NCBI GenBank assembly: GCA_030637025.1 | Contig: DAOVVV010000017.1 | Span: 1 to 53,131, forward strand | DNA from: JAGLHV01 sp023143305 [NCBI: Clostridia bacterium] | GTDB taxonomy: Bacteria > CBDUZB01 > JAGLHV01 | Reading direction: 5' to 3' | Length of the DNA: 53,131 nt | Shown here: piece by piece, positions 25,462 to 36,600 of the stretch | How the letters are laid out: each line of letters begins with the position of its first letter | Position numbering within the stretch: the first letter of the stretch is position 1 | The notes under the pieces: model-generated | Databases searched by the model: none | What the model was told of the DNA's origin: nothing | What the model saw: the letters and a program-made list of their open reading frames with translations, nothing else | Made by a program: the position numbers and the translations under genes

Positions 25462-28400
25462 TTATACCTTTATTTCCACGCTTTTTTCACCAAGAATTTT
25501 TTTTATTTCCAAAATTAATTCTTCTGAAGGAAAAACACGGCTCATTGAATCAATTATCACATCTTTTTTTTGCGGCACACTAAGATTAAAAATTACCGGA
25601 CAGTTCCCTTCATTTTGCTCTATTACTTTTTTTAACGAATGCAAAATTTCTTCTTTATTAAGAGTATCCGGTCCTATTTTCAGATAAAGACTCTTTATAT
25701 TTCTCTGCCGGGCTAATGATAAAGATATAATTTCATCAGCTAAAATTTTACCCCGTTCTTCACGCCTATCTATCTTTCCCTTTACCAGAACAATCGCATC
25801 TATTTTCAAAGATTGACTGATCCCATTGTTATAATTTCTGGGAAAAATTATTACTTCTATTTTATCTTTTAAATCTTCCAGAATACATACAGCCATTAAT
25901 TCGTTTTTCCTGGTGGTAATTCTTTTAATATGAGAAATTAGTCCTCCTACATTTACAATATCTCCATTATCATTTTCCTGATGATGTAATTGGCTAATAT
26001 TATGGGTAGAGTATTTTTCTATTTCTTCTACATAATCTTTAAGCGGATGCCCGCTAAAATAAAAACCCAAAACTTCTTTTTCATAAGCAAGAAGTTTGTT
26101 TCTGGACCATTCTTTTTTTTTCTCGGATAATGTTTTATTTTGGTTTTGCTCAGATATTTTTTTTTCTTCATCCATTATTTCAAATAGTGATGTTTGTCCT
26201 ATTATTTTATCCTTTTGTCTGCTGCTCGCTTCATTTAAAATTTCATCCAGTTCTTGCATTAATTCTGACCGATAAACACCCAAAGAATCAAATGCACCGG
26301 CTTTAATCATACTCTTGATTACCTGCTTATTTACCTGATATAAATCCACCCGGAAACAAAAATCATAAAGAGACTTAAAATGACCTTCTTTTTTTCTTGC
26401 CGCCACCAAGGAAGTGATTGATCCTTGCCCTACATTTTTTATACCTAAAAGCCCAAAACGAATTCCTTCTTTTTCAATTACAAAATACTGAAAACTACTC
26501 TTAATATCCGGAGGCCAAACAGGAATTTTCATCTTTTGGCATTCATTGATATATTGTACCATTTTATCTGTATTATTAATTTCACTATTTAAAAGAGCGG
26601 TCATATATTCCAGGGGATAATTTGCTTTAAGATAAGCAGTTTGATAGGAAATCAGGGCATACGCCGCAGAATGGCTTTTATTAAACCCATATGCTCCAAA
26701 TTTAGACATCGTATTAAAAATTTTATTTGCCGTTTTAGTTTTTATTCCTTTTTCTTTAGCCCCTTTCATGAATTCGTTTCGTTGTTTTTCCATCTCGTCT
26801 AAATCTTTTTTTCCCATAGCCCGGCGTAAAATATCCGCCTGAGCTAAACTAAATCCGGCTAAATCCTGAGCTATACGCATCACCTGTTCCTGATATACAA
26901 CAATACCATAGGTTTCTTTTAAAACAGGTTCTAATAACGGATGGTCGTAAACAACCTTTACTTTTTTATGTTTTCTTTTAATAAATTCATCCAACATCCC
27001 GCTTCCAATAGGTCCCGGACGATATAAAGCAAGCAAAGCAATTAAATCAAAAAACTCTGCCGGTGCCATTTTACGCAACAGGTCTTTCATCCCGGAACTT
27101 TCTAATTGAAAAATTCCTGTTGATTCGGCTTTGCAAAGAAGTTGATATGTTTTCTCATCGGTTAAAGGAAAATCTTCTTCTGTATTTATTTTTTCGTTTT
27201 TTTTGTTTTCTTTAATTAAATTTATTGTTTTTTGAATTACAGTAAGCGTACGCAGTCCGAGAAAATCCATTTTTAAAAGACCTAATTTTACTAAACTCTT
27301 TCCCTCATACTGAGTAGTAATAATATCTTTAGACCCTTTAGCAAAAGGGACATAATTAGTCATATCATCTTTAGAAATAACTATTCCTGCTGCATGCACA
27401 CCTGTATGCCTTTTCAATCCTTCTAGTTTAGAGGAAATTTTTATTAAACGAGCAATTTCTTCATTTTCTTTTGCCTGTTTGGCTAATTCTTCCACTTTTT
27501 TTAATGCTGAATAAATACTTTCTCCAAAAGGAATTTGTTTAGCAATTTTATCTACCTGGGATAAAGGAATATTTAATACCCGGCCTACATCCCGAATAAC
27601 TAAACGCGCCTGCATACTTCCAAAGGTAATAATCTGAGCAACATTCTTTTCTCCGTATTTATTCTTTACATAATTTATTATCTCTTCTCTCCCTTCATCC
27701 GAAAAATCTATATCCAGATCCGGCATAGAAACCCTGTTGGGATTTAAAAATCTTTCAAATAAAAGGCCGTATTTTAAAGGGTCAATATTAGTGATTTCTA
27801 AAGTATAAGATACGACACTCCCTGCACCTGAACCCCTTCCCGGACCAACAGGAATGTTACGCTGTTTTGCATGCTGAATAAAATCCCAGACAATTAAAAA
27901 ATAAGCGGAATATCCCATCTGTTTAATAATATCAAGCTCATATTGCAAACGCTTCTCTATCAGGGAAGAACCCAAACCATAGCGTTTCTTTACTCCTTCC
28001 CTGCACAATTTCTCTAAATAAGAATCAGGAGAAAATCCGGAAGGAACATTATAATGAGGCAAATAAATTTCCCCAAATTCTAATTCTAAATTGCATTTTT
28101 CCGTAATTTCAATAGTATTACTTATGGCCTGGGGAACATAAGCAAATAATTGTTTCATTTCTTCCGGAGATTTAAAATAAAACTCTTCTGTGCTCAAACG
28201 CATCCGGGTAGGATCATCAATAGTCTTACCAGTGCCAATACCTAATAAAACTTCATGACTTACAGCATCTTCTTTAAAAAGATAATGGGTATCATTGGTA
28301 GCGACCAAAGGAGCATTGCATTCTTTGGATAAGGGAAGGAGATTTTTTATTATTTCTTTTTGCTCACTAATCCCATGGTCCTGGAGCTCTAAATAGAAAT

Positions 28401-28938
28401 TTTCTTTTCCCAAAATATCCTGATAAACAGTAATCATTTCTCGTGCTGCATCGATATTACCCTTTAAAATCAACTGGGGAATCTCCCCCTTCATGCAACC
28501 GGAAAGGCCGATCAATCCTTCACTATACTGTGCTAAAACCTCTTTATCTATACGCGGGCGATAATAAAATCCTTCTAAATATCCTATACTTGCTAAATGT
28601 ATGAGATTTTTATATCCAATTTCATTCTTAGCTAAAAGGGTTAAATGAAAAGCAGCTTGGGATATTCCGGAGCTTTTCTTATTTAACCTTGATTGCGGAG
28701 CGATATAAACTTCGCTACCAATAATCGGCTTAATTCCTATTTTTACACAGGCCTGGTAAAATTCAATAACACCAAACATATTTCCATGGTCGGTTATAGC
28801 CAGAGCAGGCATCTTGTATCTTTCTGCTTGCTGCAGAAAATCTCCTGCTTTACCGGAATCATTTAAAATACGGCAGGCACCATCTAAAAGACTGTATTCG
28901 GTATGATTATGCAAGTGAACAAAATCAGAATGTTTCAT
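25462..28938 (-). CDS. dnaE: DNA polymerase III subunit alpha
   Basis: 1158 residues from the ATG at 28938, which has a GAGAG site nearby and gives the usual family N-terminus (FVHLHNHTEYSLLDG, the PHP domain); a TTG ten codons upstream is less likely. The C-family polymerase core is visible: GPGRGSGAGSVV and the catalytic aspartates in PDLDIDFSDEG (about residue 407). Then come SGMKDLLRKMAPAEF, LALYRPGP, and an OB fold near the end (VNVGGLISHIKR). It is the replicative polymerase. It lies between groEL and the pilin region on the same strand; its own promoter was not clearly seen. Confidence 0.95.
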   Translation of the reverse strand: MKHSDFVHLHNHTEYSLLDGACRILNDSGKAGDFLQQAERYKMPALAITDHGNMFGVIEFYQACVKIGIKPIIGSEVYIAPQSRLNKKSSGISQAAFHLTLLAKNEIGYKNLIHLASIGYLEGFYYRPRIDKEVLAQYSEGLIGLSGCMKGEIPQLILKGNIDAAREMITVYQDILGKENFYLELQDHGISEQKEIIKNLLPLSKECNAPLVATNDTHYLFKEDAVSHEVLLGIGTGKTIDDPTRMRLSTEEFYFKSPEEMKQLFAYVPQAISNTIEITEKCNLELEFGEIYLPHYNVPSGFSPDSYLEKLCREGVKKRYGLGSSLIEKRLQYELDIIKQMGYSAYFLIVWDFIQHAKQRNIPVGPGRGSGAGSVVSYTLEITNIDPLKYGLLFERFLNPNRVSMPDLDIDFSDEGREEIINYVKNKYGEKNVAQIITFGSMQARLVIRDVGRVLNIPLSQVDKIAKQIPFGESIYSALKKVEELAKQAKENEEIARLIKISSKLEGLKRHTGVHAAGIVISKDDMTNYVPFAKGSKDIITTQYEGKSLVKLGLLKMDFLGLRTLTVIQKTINLIKENKKNEKINTEEDFPLTDEKTYQLLCKAESTGIFQLESSGMKDLLRKMAPAEFFDLIALLALYRPGPIGSGMLDEFIKRKHKKVKVVYDHPLLEPVLKETYGIVVYQEQVMRIAQDLAGFSLAQADILRRAMGKKDLDEMEKQRNEFMKGAKEKGIKTKTANKIFNTMSKFGAYGFNKSHSAAYALISYQTAYLKANYPLEYMTALLNSEINNTDKMVQYINECQKMKIPVWPPDIKSSFQYFVIEKEGIRFGLLGIKNVGQGSITSLVAARKKEGHFKSLYDFCFRVDLYQVNKQVIKSMIKAGAFDSLGVYRSELMQELDEILNEASSRQKDKIIGQTSLFEIMDEEKKISEQNQNKTLSEKKKEWSRNKLLAYEKEVLGFYFSGHPLKDYVEEIEKYSTHNISQLHHQENDNGDIVNVGGLISHIKRITTRKNELMAVCILEDLKDKIEVIIFPRNYNNGISQSLKIDAIVLVKGKIDRREERGKILADEIISLSLARQRNIKSLYLKIGPDTLNKEEILHSLKKVIEQNEGNCPVIFNLSVPQKKDVIIDSMSRVFPSEELILEIKKILGEKSVEIKV

Positions 28939-29035
28939 ATTTTCTCTCGGGTAAATCAATCTAAACAATTATACCTTTTATTCTTTCCTTTTCAATTTCA
29001 GGTTTTTAATTAAACTACTTTTATAGTCAAAAGTC

Positions 29036-29075
29036 AAGAAAAAAGGGTCCCTTTCTGTTAAAAAGGAACCCTTCT
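29036..29075 (-). terminator. Intrinsic terminator after groEL
   Basis: On minus, AAGGGTTCC pairs with GGGACCCTT (one bulge) around a loop, followed by a T-run (29044-29036). It lies about 50 bases after the groEL stop and would end the groES-groEL transcript before dnaE. Confidence 0.75.
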
Positions 29076-29122
29076 GAAAACTATTTTATTTTACATCTTT
29101 TACATCAATTCCTACTCCTTAC

Positions 29123-30763
29123 TTAATACATTCCTCCCATTCCTCCCATTCCTCCGCCTGGAGGCATTGGAGGCATAGCCATTTTTTCCTTCTCAGGAAT
29201 ATCTGTAATTAAAACCTCGGTAGTAAGTAACAAAGAAACAATACTGGCCGCATTTTCCAAAGCGGTTCGAATGACTTTAGCCGGATCAACAATTCCACTT
29301 TTTATCATATCTACATATTCTCCGGTCTCCGCATTTAAACCAATTCCTGCTCCTCCGTTTTTTACTTTATCCACCACTACTGAATCCTCTAATCCTGCAT
29401 TAGTAGCTATTTGCCGAATAGGATCTTCCAAAGATCTTTTTATGATATTAATCCCAATTTGCTCATCGGCATCACTGACTTTCATTTCATCTAAAAGAGG
29501 AATTGCATTTAAATAAACTACTCCGCCGCCGGGAACAATCCCTTCTTCAACACCTGCCCGGGTAGCATGCATCGCATCTTCCACTTTGAACTTCTTTACC
29601 TTCATTTCAGTTTCTGTAGCAGCTCCCACATTAATAACCGCTACTCCACCTACTAATTTGGCCAATCTTTCCTGTAATTTTTCCTTATCATAATCAGAGG
29701 TGCTTTCCTCAATTTGTTTTTTAATCTGGCCAACTCTTTTTTTAACTTCACTGCTGTCACCGCCACCACCGACAATAGTAGTATTTTCTTTATCGATAAT
29801 CACCCTTTTGGCCTGGCCTAACATCTCTAGCGAAGCTTTTTCTAATTTTAATCCCAAATCCTCAGAAACAACAGACCCACCGGTAAGAATAGCAATATCC
29901 TCCAACATTTCTTTGCGCCGGTCACCAAAACCAGGAGCCTTCACTGCTACTCCCTTAATCGTCCCCCGTAACTTATTTACCACTAAGGTAGCTAATGCTT
30001 CTCCATCTACGTCATCAGCAATTAGTAAAAATGGTCTTCCTGTTTTGACTATCTTTTCCAGGGGAGGAAGTAATTCCTGCATAGAACTTACTTTTTTATC
30101 GGTAATAAGAACTTGCACATCTTCCAATACACATTCCATCCTTTCCGGATCAGTCACAAAATAAGGAGAAAGATATCCACGATCAAATTGCATACCCTCG
30201 ACCACTTCCAAAGTAGTCTCTGCTGTTTTACCTTCTTCTACGGTAATTACCCCGTCTTTTCCTACTTTTTCCATGGCATCAGCAATCAAATCCCCTATTT
30301 CTTTGCTATTGGCGGAAATAGAAGCTATCTGAGATGTCTCTTCCTTACTTTTTACCTGTTTACTTGCTTTTTTTATTTCTCCAACTACTGTTTCTACCGC
30401 TTTGTCAATTCCTTTTTTAATATGAATTGGATTTGCTCCGGCAGTAATGTTTTTCAATCCTTCTTTTAAAATAGCCTGCGCTAATAAAGTTGCGGTAGTC
30501 GTCCCATCCCCGGCTACATCATTAGTTTTGGAAGCAACCTCTCTTACTAATTGAGCTCCCATATTCTCAAAGGGATCTTCTAATTCAATATCCTTAGCAA
30601 TAGTTACCCCATCATTAGTAATAGTGGGAGAACCAAATTTTTTATCCAACACAACATAATGCCCTTTTGGTCCCAAAGTTACCTTTACTGCATTAGCTAA
30701 TTGGTCAACACCTCTCTTCATTGCTTGCATAGCATCATCTTTATACTTTAATTGTTTTGCCAT
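29123..30763 (-). CDS. groL: Chaperonin GroEL
   Basis: 546 residues, standard length. Family signatures: [18 protein letters not shown] near the N-terminus, the ATP-binding [26 protein letters not shown] motif ([13 protein letters not shown]) and the flexible C-terminal GGM repeats ([11 protein letters not shown]). It forms the 14-mer that folds proteins with GroES. It lies 34 bases after groES and shares its heat-shock control. Confidence 0.97.
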   Translation of the reverse strand: MAKQLKYKDDAMQAMKRGVDQLANAVKVTLGPKGHYVVLDKKFGSPTITNDGVTIAKDIELEDPFENMGAQLVREVASKTNDVAGDGTTTATLLAQAILKEGLKNITAGANPIHIKKGIDKAVETVVGEIKKASKQVKSKEETSQIASISANSKEIGDLIADAMEKVGKDGVITVEEGKTAETTLEVVEGMQFDRGYLSPYFVTDPERMECVLEDVQVLITDKKVSSMQELLPPLEKIVKTGRPFLLIADDVDGEALATLVVNKLRGTIKGVAVKAPGFGDRRKEMLEDIAILTGGSVVSEDLGLKLEKASLEMLGQAKRVIIDKENTTIVGGGGDSSEVKKRVGQIKKQIEESTSDYDKEKLQERLAKLVGGVAVINVGAATETEMKVKKFKVEDAMHATRAGVEEGIVPGGGVVYLNAIPLLDEMKVSDADEQIGINIIKRSLEDPIRQIATNAGLEDSVVVDKVKNGGAGIGLNAETGEYVDMIKSGIVDPAKVIRTALENAASIVSLLLTTEVLITDIPEKEKMAMPPMPPGGGMGGMGGMY

Positions 30764-30797
30764 TTTCTTTCATCTCCTTTCTTTTTATCTTTTTTTA

Positions 30798-31085
30798 TTA
30801 TTCTATTATTGCTAAAATGTCGTCCCTGTCTAAAATTTTATGTTCCACATCGCCGATTTTTATTTCGTCGCCGCCATATTTTTTAAACAAAATCTTTTCT
30901 CCTATTTTTACATCCATAGGAATTTTTTTTCCTTCATCGGTTATTTTACCTGTACCTAAGGCAATTACCTCTCCTTCCTGAGGTTTTTCTTTTACCGTAT
31001 CAGGGATAATAATTCCTCCTTTCTTTACTTCTTTTGCTTCTGTGGGTTTTACTAAAACCCGATCACCCAATGGCTTTACTTTCAT
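30798..31085 (-). CDS. groS: Co-chaperonin GroES
   Basis: 95 residues, standard length, with MKVKPLGDRVLVKPTEAKE at the start, the mobile-loop region KKGGIIIPDTVKEKPQEG, and LFKKYGGDEIKIGDVEHKIL near the end. It caps GroEL. It is the first gene of the groES-groEL operon behind a consensus promoter and CIRCE operator, and a CTCCT-complement ribosome site precedes the ATG. Confidence 0.97.
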   Translation of the reverse strand: MKVKPLGDRVLVKPTEAKEVKKGGIIIPDTVKEKPQEGEVIALGTGKITDEGKKIPMDVKIGEKILFKKYGGDEIKIGDVEHKILDRDDILAIIE

Positions 31086-31169
31086 TTTCTCTTTACTCCT
31101 TTCCTAAATAAATTTTTTATTTTCTCTACTTAAAGTGCCTATTCCTTTTCTTTTCCTTAAAAAAAATAA

Positions 31170-31196
31170 TTAGCACTCAAGTAACAAGAGTGCTAA
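31170..31196. promoter_or_regulatory. CIRCE element (HrcA operator)
   Basis: A perfect TTAGCACTC-N9-GAGTGCTAA. It starts on the last base of the -10 box of the groES promoter, so the HrcA repressor would block transcription directly. hrcA is not in the window. Confidence 0.95.
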
Positions 31197-31224
31197 TTAT
31201 AGAAAAATATTAAATCTTTGTCAA
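31196..31224 (-). promoter_or_regulatory. Consensus groES promoter
   Basis: TTGACA (31219-31224), 17-base spacer, TATAAT (31196-31201) on minus: full consensus for a vegetative promoter, overlapping the CIRCE by one base. Confidence 0.9.
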
Positions 31225-31229
31225 GATTT

Positions 31230-31451
31230 TTTTTTAGAGATAATATTTTCAAAAAAACCTGTCATTAAACTATATGCCATTATTACATAATGTCGACGAT
31301 AAACAGATTGCGATTGAAAAACAGAAGGTTGATCAAATTATAAATTTAAAATTTATTGGAAATTCAGTTTAAAAAAGTATAATTAAAAAGAACAAGATGA
31401 ATTGTTTAATAACCAGCTTTGTTTTAGATTTCACAGCCAATCCCTTTCCCT
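31230..31451. other. AT-rich spacer, no clear gene
   Basis: Between the groES promoter and the end of the secreted-protein operon. One 32-codon plus-strand frame (31274-31372) has no ribosome site and no recognised family. Nothing else is seen. Confidence 0.4.
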
Positions 31452-32252
31452 TTATTTGACTAGGGCTATTTTACCTTTCTTCTTTTCTCCTGCTTTATTA
31501 GTTATTAAATAGATATATATTCCACTGGCTATCTTTTTCCCTTTTTTATTTCTTACATCCCATTCCGCCATTCCGCCAATTTGTTCTTTTATCACTTTTA
31601 TCAATTTCCCGGAAATGGTATATATTTTTATTGTACTATTCTCGGTTAAATTCATAAATATTATCCGGCTATGACCGGAAGAAGATTTATATGGATTAGG
31701 ATAGGCTTTAGTATACGACAAATTGTCATAAACCTCCGGAGATTGTATTGCTATTGCACCATTTGTACCATTACTGTCGATAATCGCAGCATCTTTATCA
31801 CACATAACTATTTGATTTAATGTTACCGGAGCTACGCCGGGCACAGCTGTAGAAGCAAGCTTAAAAATCAATTGGGCAATTCTTCCCTGACCAATACTAT
31901 TTTGACTTTCTGTTCCTGCTGCATAAACAAGAACCCGTACTTTGCCGGGACTAATAGCACTAAATTCTAATCCTTTTCCTGCTGCTTGCGCCGCTGCTCC
32001 AACCTCTACCCTTTCCAAAATTAAATTACCTGCACTAAAGTTCACATCAAATTGCAATGCAGCAACCTCCTCTCCGCCTCCCGGAGATAAATCAGCGCCA
32101 ATATTAATCTCCGGCGTTTTTCCTAAAATCCCCGTGCCTTCTCCCATAGTAATATTAGCTGCGTTCACCTTGTTAATCCAGACCATCATAAACAAAAAGA
32201 CCATAAAGATTTCTACACTTCGTTTTATTCCCTTTAAAATTGTTTGATTCAT
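31452..32252 (-). CDS. Secreted cohesin-like protein with FlgD-type C-terminal domain
   Basis: 266 residues: signal peptide (about 1-31), then a beta-sandwich with cohesin/carbohydrate-binding character (EEVAALQFDVNFSAGNLILE, GQGRIAQLIFKLAS). A C-terminal FlgD-type/type-9-like module follows, containing KAYPNPYKSSSG, IKIYTISGKLIKVIKEQ, SGIYIYLI and a terminal GKIALVK. The same end pattern (GKIAIIK) closes the beta-helix protein two genes upstream. It is the last gene of the operon led by riboswitch 4, 43 bases after the PorV-TPR gene. Surface export is inferred from the C-terminal module; the ligand of the cohesin-like domain is unknown. Confidence 0.7.
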   Translation of the reverse strand: MNQTILKGIKRSVEIFMVFLFMMVWINKVNAANITMGEGTGILGKTPEINIGADLSPGGGEEVAALQFDVNFSAGNLILERVEVGAAAQAAGKGLEFSAISPGKVRVLVYAAGTESQNSIGQGRIAQLIFKLASTAVPGVAPVTLNQIVMCDKDAAIIDSNGTNGAIAIQSPEVYDNLSYTKAYPNPYKSSSGHSRIIFMNLTENSTIKIYTISGKLIKVIKEQIGGMAEWDVRNKKGKKIASGIYIYLITNKAGEKKKGKIALVK

Positions 32253-32295
32253 TTTATTGATCCTTTTATACTCCTTTATATTTAATTCCTAATTA

Positions 32296-33588
32296 TTACT
32301 TTTTTAATTTATTTTCTGCTTTCTTCTTTAATTTTTTAGCACTTTTATGCGTAGGTCTTAATTTTAAAATTGCTTCCATTTGAAATATTGCCTGCATATA
32401 TTTACCGCTTTTATAATATTCAACCCCTTCTCGATAAAATATCCTTATTATCGCTGCTTTTTCTAATTTTTTTGCTTTTTGGTGAGCGGGATTTAACTTT
32501 AAAACCTTCTTCAGCTGTTTAAGCGTTTGTTTATATTTTTTTTGCTTATATAATTCCAGACCCTGGACGTAATATTTTTCTGCTTTTTTAATTATTACTT
32601 TTTTCTCTTTTTTACTTATTTTTTTTACTTTTTCAATTTTTTCTGTTTCCCCCCCAAACTTCGTTCCCAGAGAAATACGATGGGTATCTCCCAAATCCCC
32701 ATAAGGCACCCAGGCATAATTAACCTCCAGGCCATGCAAGATAAATCCCATTCCACCGGAAAATCCGGAAAAAGCATCTAGATCTTCAGTGGTATTAGTT
32801 TTATATCCTACCCGGCAAGCAATGGGAAAATTTTCAATTCCTTTGAAAGAATATTCACTTCCCACACGAAAACTGATATCTTCATCGACAGGAGCTACAG
32901 TATCTAAAGAAAGAATTATCTTTTCATTCAATTTATAACCCACTCCTAATCTTATTGTCATCGGTAAAGGAGCACTCTCTTCGATAAATGTTATCTCCGG
33001 CCCAAGGTTTTGCACTGCTAATCCCAACTGCATCTTGTCCTCTAAAAATTTATGCATCAGGCCTAAATCAACTGCATATCCTGTAGCCGATTCATCCCCT
33101 ATTTCCTGTTTAATAAACTTTAGATTTATTCCGCTTTTTACCTGCCCAAACTCTCGAGCATACGCAACATTTATTGCTGCATCATAAGGACTGAATGTCC
33201 CTTCTTTCTCTCCATATTCATTCATTTTATCAATTCCGGACATTGAGAGATAATTAAGGCTTGTTCCTATAACCCCTCCTAAAAACGGTTGGGCAAAAGC
33301 AACATAATCATAATTCATCTCTTCCAGCCATACTGTATGCATCGCGTAAACATGGATATTGTCCACATAATTCAAACCTGCCGGATTCCAATAAATAGCA
33401 TTCACATCATCCGCTACCCCGCTATAAGCTTCTCCCATTCCAATGGCTCTTACTCCACATCCTATCTTTAAAAACTGTGCCCCGGCTGTCCCTTCTTCCC
33501 CTCCTGCTGCATAAGCAGTTGCAGATAAAAAACAAATACTTACCAATAATAATAAACCTACCTTAATTTTATTTATTTTCTTACTCAT
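32296..33588 (-). CDS. PorV-family barrel with C-terminal TPR region
   Basis: 430 residues with a signal peptide. The N-terminal 310 residues are a PorV/UPF0164 barrel (GVRAIGMGEAYSGVADDVN, AIYWNPAGLN). The C-terminal 100 residues are lysine-rich TPR-like helices (YYVQGLELYKQKKYKQTLKQ, YYKSGKYMQAIFQMEAILKL), an unusual add-on for this family that probably faces the periplasm. It lies between two genes with FlgD-type C-terminal modules, so a shuttle or assembly role for those neighbours is likely. It shares family and context with 4735-5817, which lacks the TPR part. Confidence 0.75.
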   Translation of the reverse strand: MSKKINKIKVGLLLLVSICFLSATAYAAGGEEGTAGAQFLKIGCGVRAIGMGEAYSGVADDVNAIYWNPAGLNYVDNIHVYAMHTVWLEEMNYDYVAFAQPFLGGVIGTSLNYLSMSGIDKMNEYGEKEGTFSPYDAAINVAYAREFGQVKSGINLKFIKQEIGDESATGYAVDLGLMHKFLEDKMQLGLAVQNLGPEITFIEESAPLPMTIRLGVGYKLNEKIILSLDTVAPVDEDISFRVGSEYSFKGIENFPIACRVGYKTNTTEDLDAFSGFSGGMGFILHGLEVNYAWVPYGDLGDTHRISLGTKFGGETEKIEKVKKISKKEKKVIIKKAEKYYVQGLELYKQKKYKQTLKQLKKVLKLNPAHQKAKKLEKAAIIRIFYREGVEYYKSGKYMQAIFQMEAILKLRPTHKSAKKLKKKAENKLKK

Positions 33589-33625
33589 ACTTCCCTCCTG
33601 TTTTTATTTATGTTAAACTCCATGG

Positions 33626-36600
33626 TTATTTAATTATAGCTATCTTTCCGGATTTTTTATTGCCCTTTTCATCAACAATAACATAAATATATATCCCGCT
33701 GGCTATTTCTTTACCATCTTCGTTTTTTACATCCCAAAACACCCTTCCCTCGGCACCAACATCTATTTCTTTTACCAATTGGCCACTCAATGTATATATC
33801 TTTATCTTTGAACCTTCGGTTAAAAAATTAAAGATTATTCCCGAAAAAGAATTTCCTTTGTATGGATTAGGATATGCCTTTACCTGAGAAAGATCTTCGG
33901 TAAAAGTAATTTCGGATTGTTCAATAATAAAAGAATAAGCATGTTGAGGCATTACATTAACCGGATCAGCTAAATCACAGGCATCTATAGTTACATTAAT
34001 TTTCTGTCCATAAGAAAAATCCACAAGTGGATTGTAACTTAAAACATATTCTGCCGGGGTACCGGTAATGGAGGGAACGATCGTTATTCCTTCCACTGTC
34101 ATCACTATAGAATCAATGTTTACTCCCGCCTCATTATCCCCAACAGAAACGATAATGTTAGTATCTATAGGAACTTCTGTAGCATTCCTTGCCGGATTAT
34201 GCCCGGTCACTATCGGGGGAAAAACATCTTCTGTCATCACTCCTATTCCTCCATATGCACCCATATCATTCCTGGTTCCGTCCGAATCATTATATTGAGT
34301 ATCGGGATCACCGGCATCAATACAGGGAGAACCTGCTCCAAGGCGATAATCCTCACCAGGTGGATTAAAAAATAGCGGATCAGCAGAAATATCCTCTGTT
34401 CCGGCAGAACATCCTTTATAATTAACCGTATTATTATACAAATTATTATAAGAAATAGAAGAACTTCCATAAATAGCTATCCCTTCATCTAGACAATCAA
34501 CAATGATATTATTTTTAATTATAGAGGAACTGCCATTTCCAACAGCAATTCCATACTTAAACCCGATAATAGTATTATTAATAATCTCCGGGGATGAACT
34601 TAAACTTACTAAAACACCATAATATCCTTCACTGGCAATAAGCAAATTATTTCTTATTACAGTAGATGCATAATTACAATATATATATGTCTGTCCTCTT
34701 TCTCCTTTTATCGTAAATCCTTCTATCACACAATTATCTGCTCCTGTAATAACATATGAGCCAAAGTTCCCAATAATTTTAGTTGTAGTAGTTCTTTCCC
34801 CTTTTACGTTTACTCCTTTTTTTAAGACGATATTTTCCTCATAAATTCCTGCGGATACATAAATAAAATCCCCTGTGTATGACACATCTATTGCTCCCTG
34901 GATAGTGGCATAATCAGCAGGAACATTTATAACTCTTCCTGAGTTTCTTATTGTAAAATAATAGCTATCCTGCGTCATTACATTGCCAACTATGTCCTGG
35001 CAATCAATAGTTACATTGACCACCTGTCCATAACTAAAATCCACCGAAGAATCATAAGTAAACATATAATCGGTGTCATTCCCGGAATAAGGCGGTTCTA
35101 CAACAGTAACATCAGTATATGCTCCCGGATTACTACCATCATATACTGTTGTCCCTTCCACCGTTATTATCACAGATGATAAATCAACCCCTGCAAAATT
35201 ATCCTTAACCGTTACCAAAATATTAGTGTCCTGAATGTTTTCAATACTATTTTTAGCCGGCGAATGATTTAAAGTATTTGGAGGAGTAGTATCTAAAATT
35301 ACATTTATATTTACCGCTGAAGAATCTCTGTTGAAATATTCATCTTCCGTAGCTACTACTACAGAATTATTCCCCTCAACCAAACTTAAACCACCGGCAC
35401 TCCAGGTACTATAGCCATCCGTAGTTGTTGCTTCTATTCCGTTTACTTCTACTGAAACAATCGTACTTTCATTAGCATCGGATGCTGTTCCGCTTACTGT
35501 AATAGGAGAAGAACTTACTATCTGGTCATTCGTGTGTGAAGTAATAGTTGCTGTGGGAGCAATAGTATCTTCTGCCCCAATAATGGTAAAGGAATAAACT
35601 TCCTGAGTCATGACATTAAACGGTTCAGCTAAATCAGCAGCGTCTATGGTTACATTCACTTCCTGTTCCATATTAAAATCTACCGGGGGATCATAAGTTA
35701 AAACATATTCCACTGACATACCGGTAACTGAGGGAACAACTATCGCTCCTTCAACAGTCATTACTAACGAATCAATATCCACCCCTAATCCGGGATCTTT
35801 AATATGAACAACAATATTGGTATCCACAGCTACTGCCGTAGCACTTTTTGCCGGAGTATGCCCGATTGTTTCCGGCGGAAAAATATCTTCTGAATTAGGG
35901 CCTCCGTACGCTCCCATATCATTTCTGGTTCCATCCGGGTCATTATATTGAGCAAGCGGATTTCCGGCATCAATACAAAGAGAACCTGTTTGCAAGTGAT
36001 AATCATTCCCTGCTGAATTAACAAATAAAGGGTTAACAGAAATCTCCCCTACTCCCAGGGTAACTTCATCATAATTAGTCTCATTACCATATACATCATT
36101 GTAGTTACAAACAACCTCACCAGAAGTACTTGATCCACTAATTCCTATATGAGTATTGTTGACTATAATGTTGTTTTCTATTATGGGAGTACTAAAATTA
36201 TGATAAGAAATGCCAATTTGGTTTTTAACGATAGTGTTATTTCTTATGATCGGATTGGATATTGAATTCCAGGTGCTAATTCCTCGCCAGCTATTATTGT
36301 AAATAACATTATTCTCAATCAAGGGCGAATCAAAACCGATAGATAGACCATATCTACGGTGCCCATAAATTACATTATTAATGGCAGAAGAAGTATTGGA
36401 CTGACCGCTAAAATCAATCCCATAATAACTTCCTGTGTGAATAATATTATCCCTTATACTCACTCCGGAACTAACACAATAAATTCCTGCCACCTCCGAC
36501 GTATTTCCGGTATATTCTCCGGTAAACCCATTAATAATCGAAAATCCTTTGATTTTCGAATTGGACGACATATATATTACCGGACCTTTACCCCCTCCAT

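Noticed and set aside
25462-28968. TTG start of dnaE at 28968
   Set aside because: The ATG at 28938 has a nearby ribosome site and gives the normal family N-terminus.
31274-31372. 32-codon plus-strand frame near the groES promoter
   Set aside because: No ribosome site, no recognised family and an AT-rich setting; chance ORF more likely.
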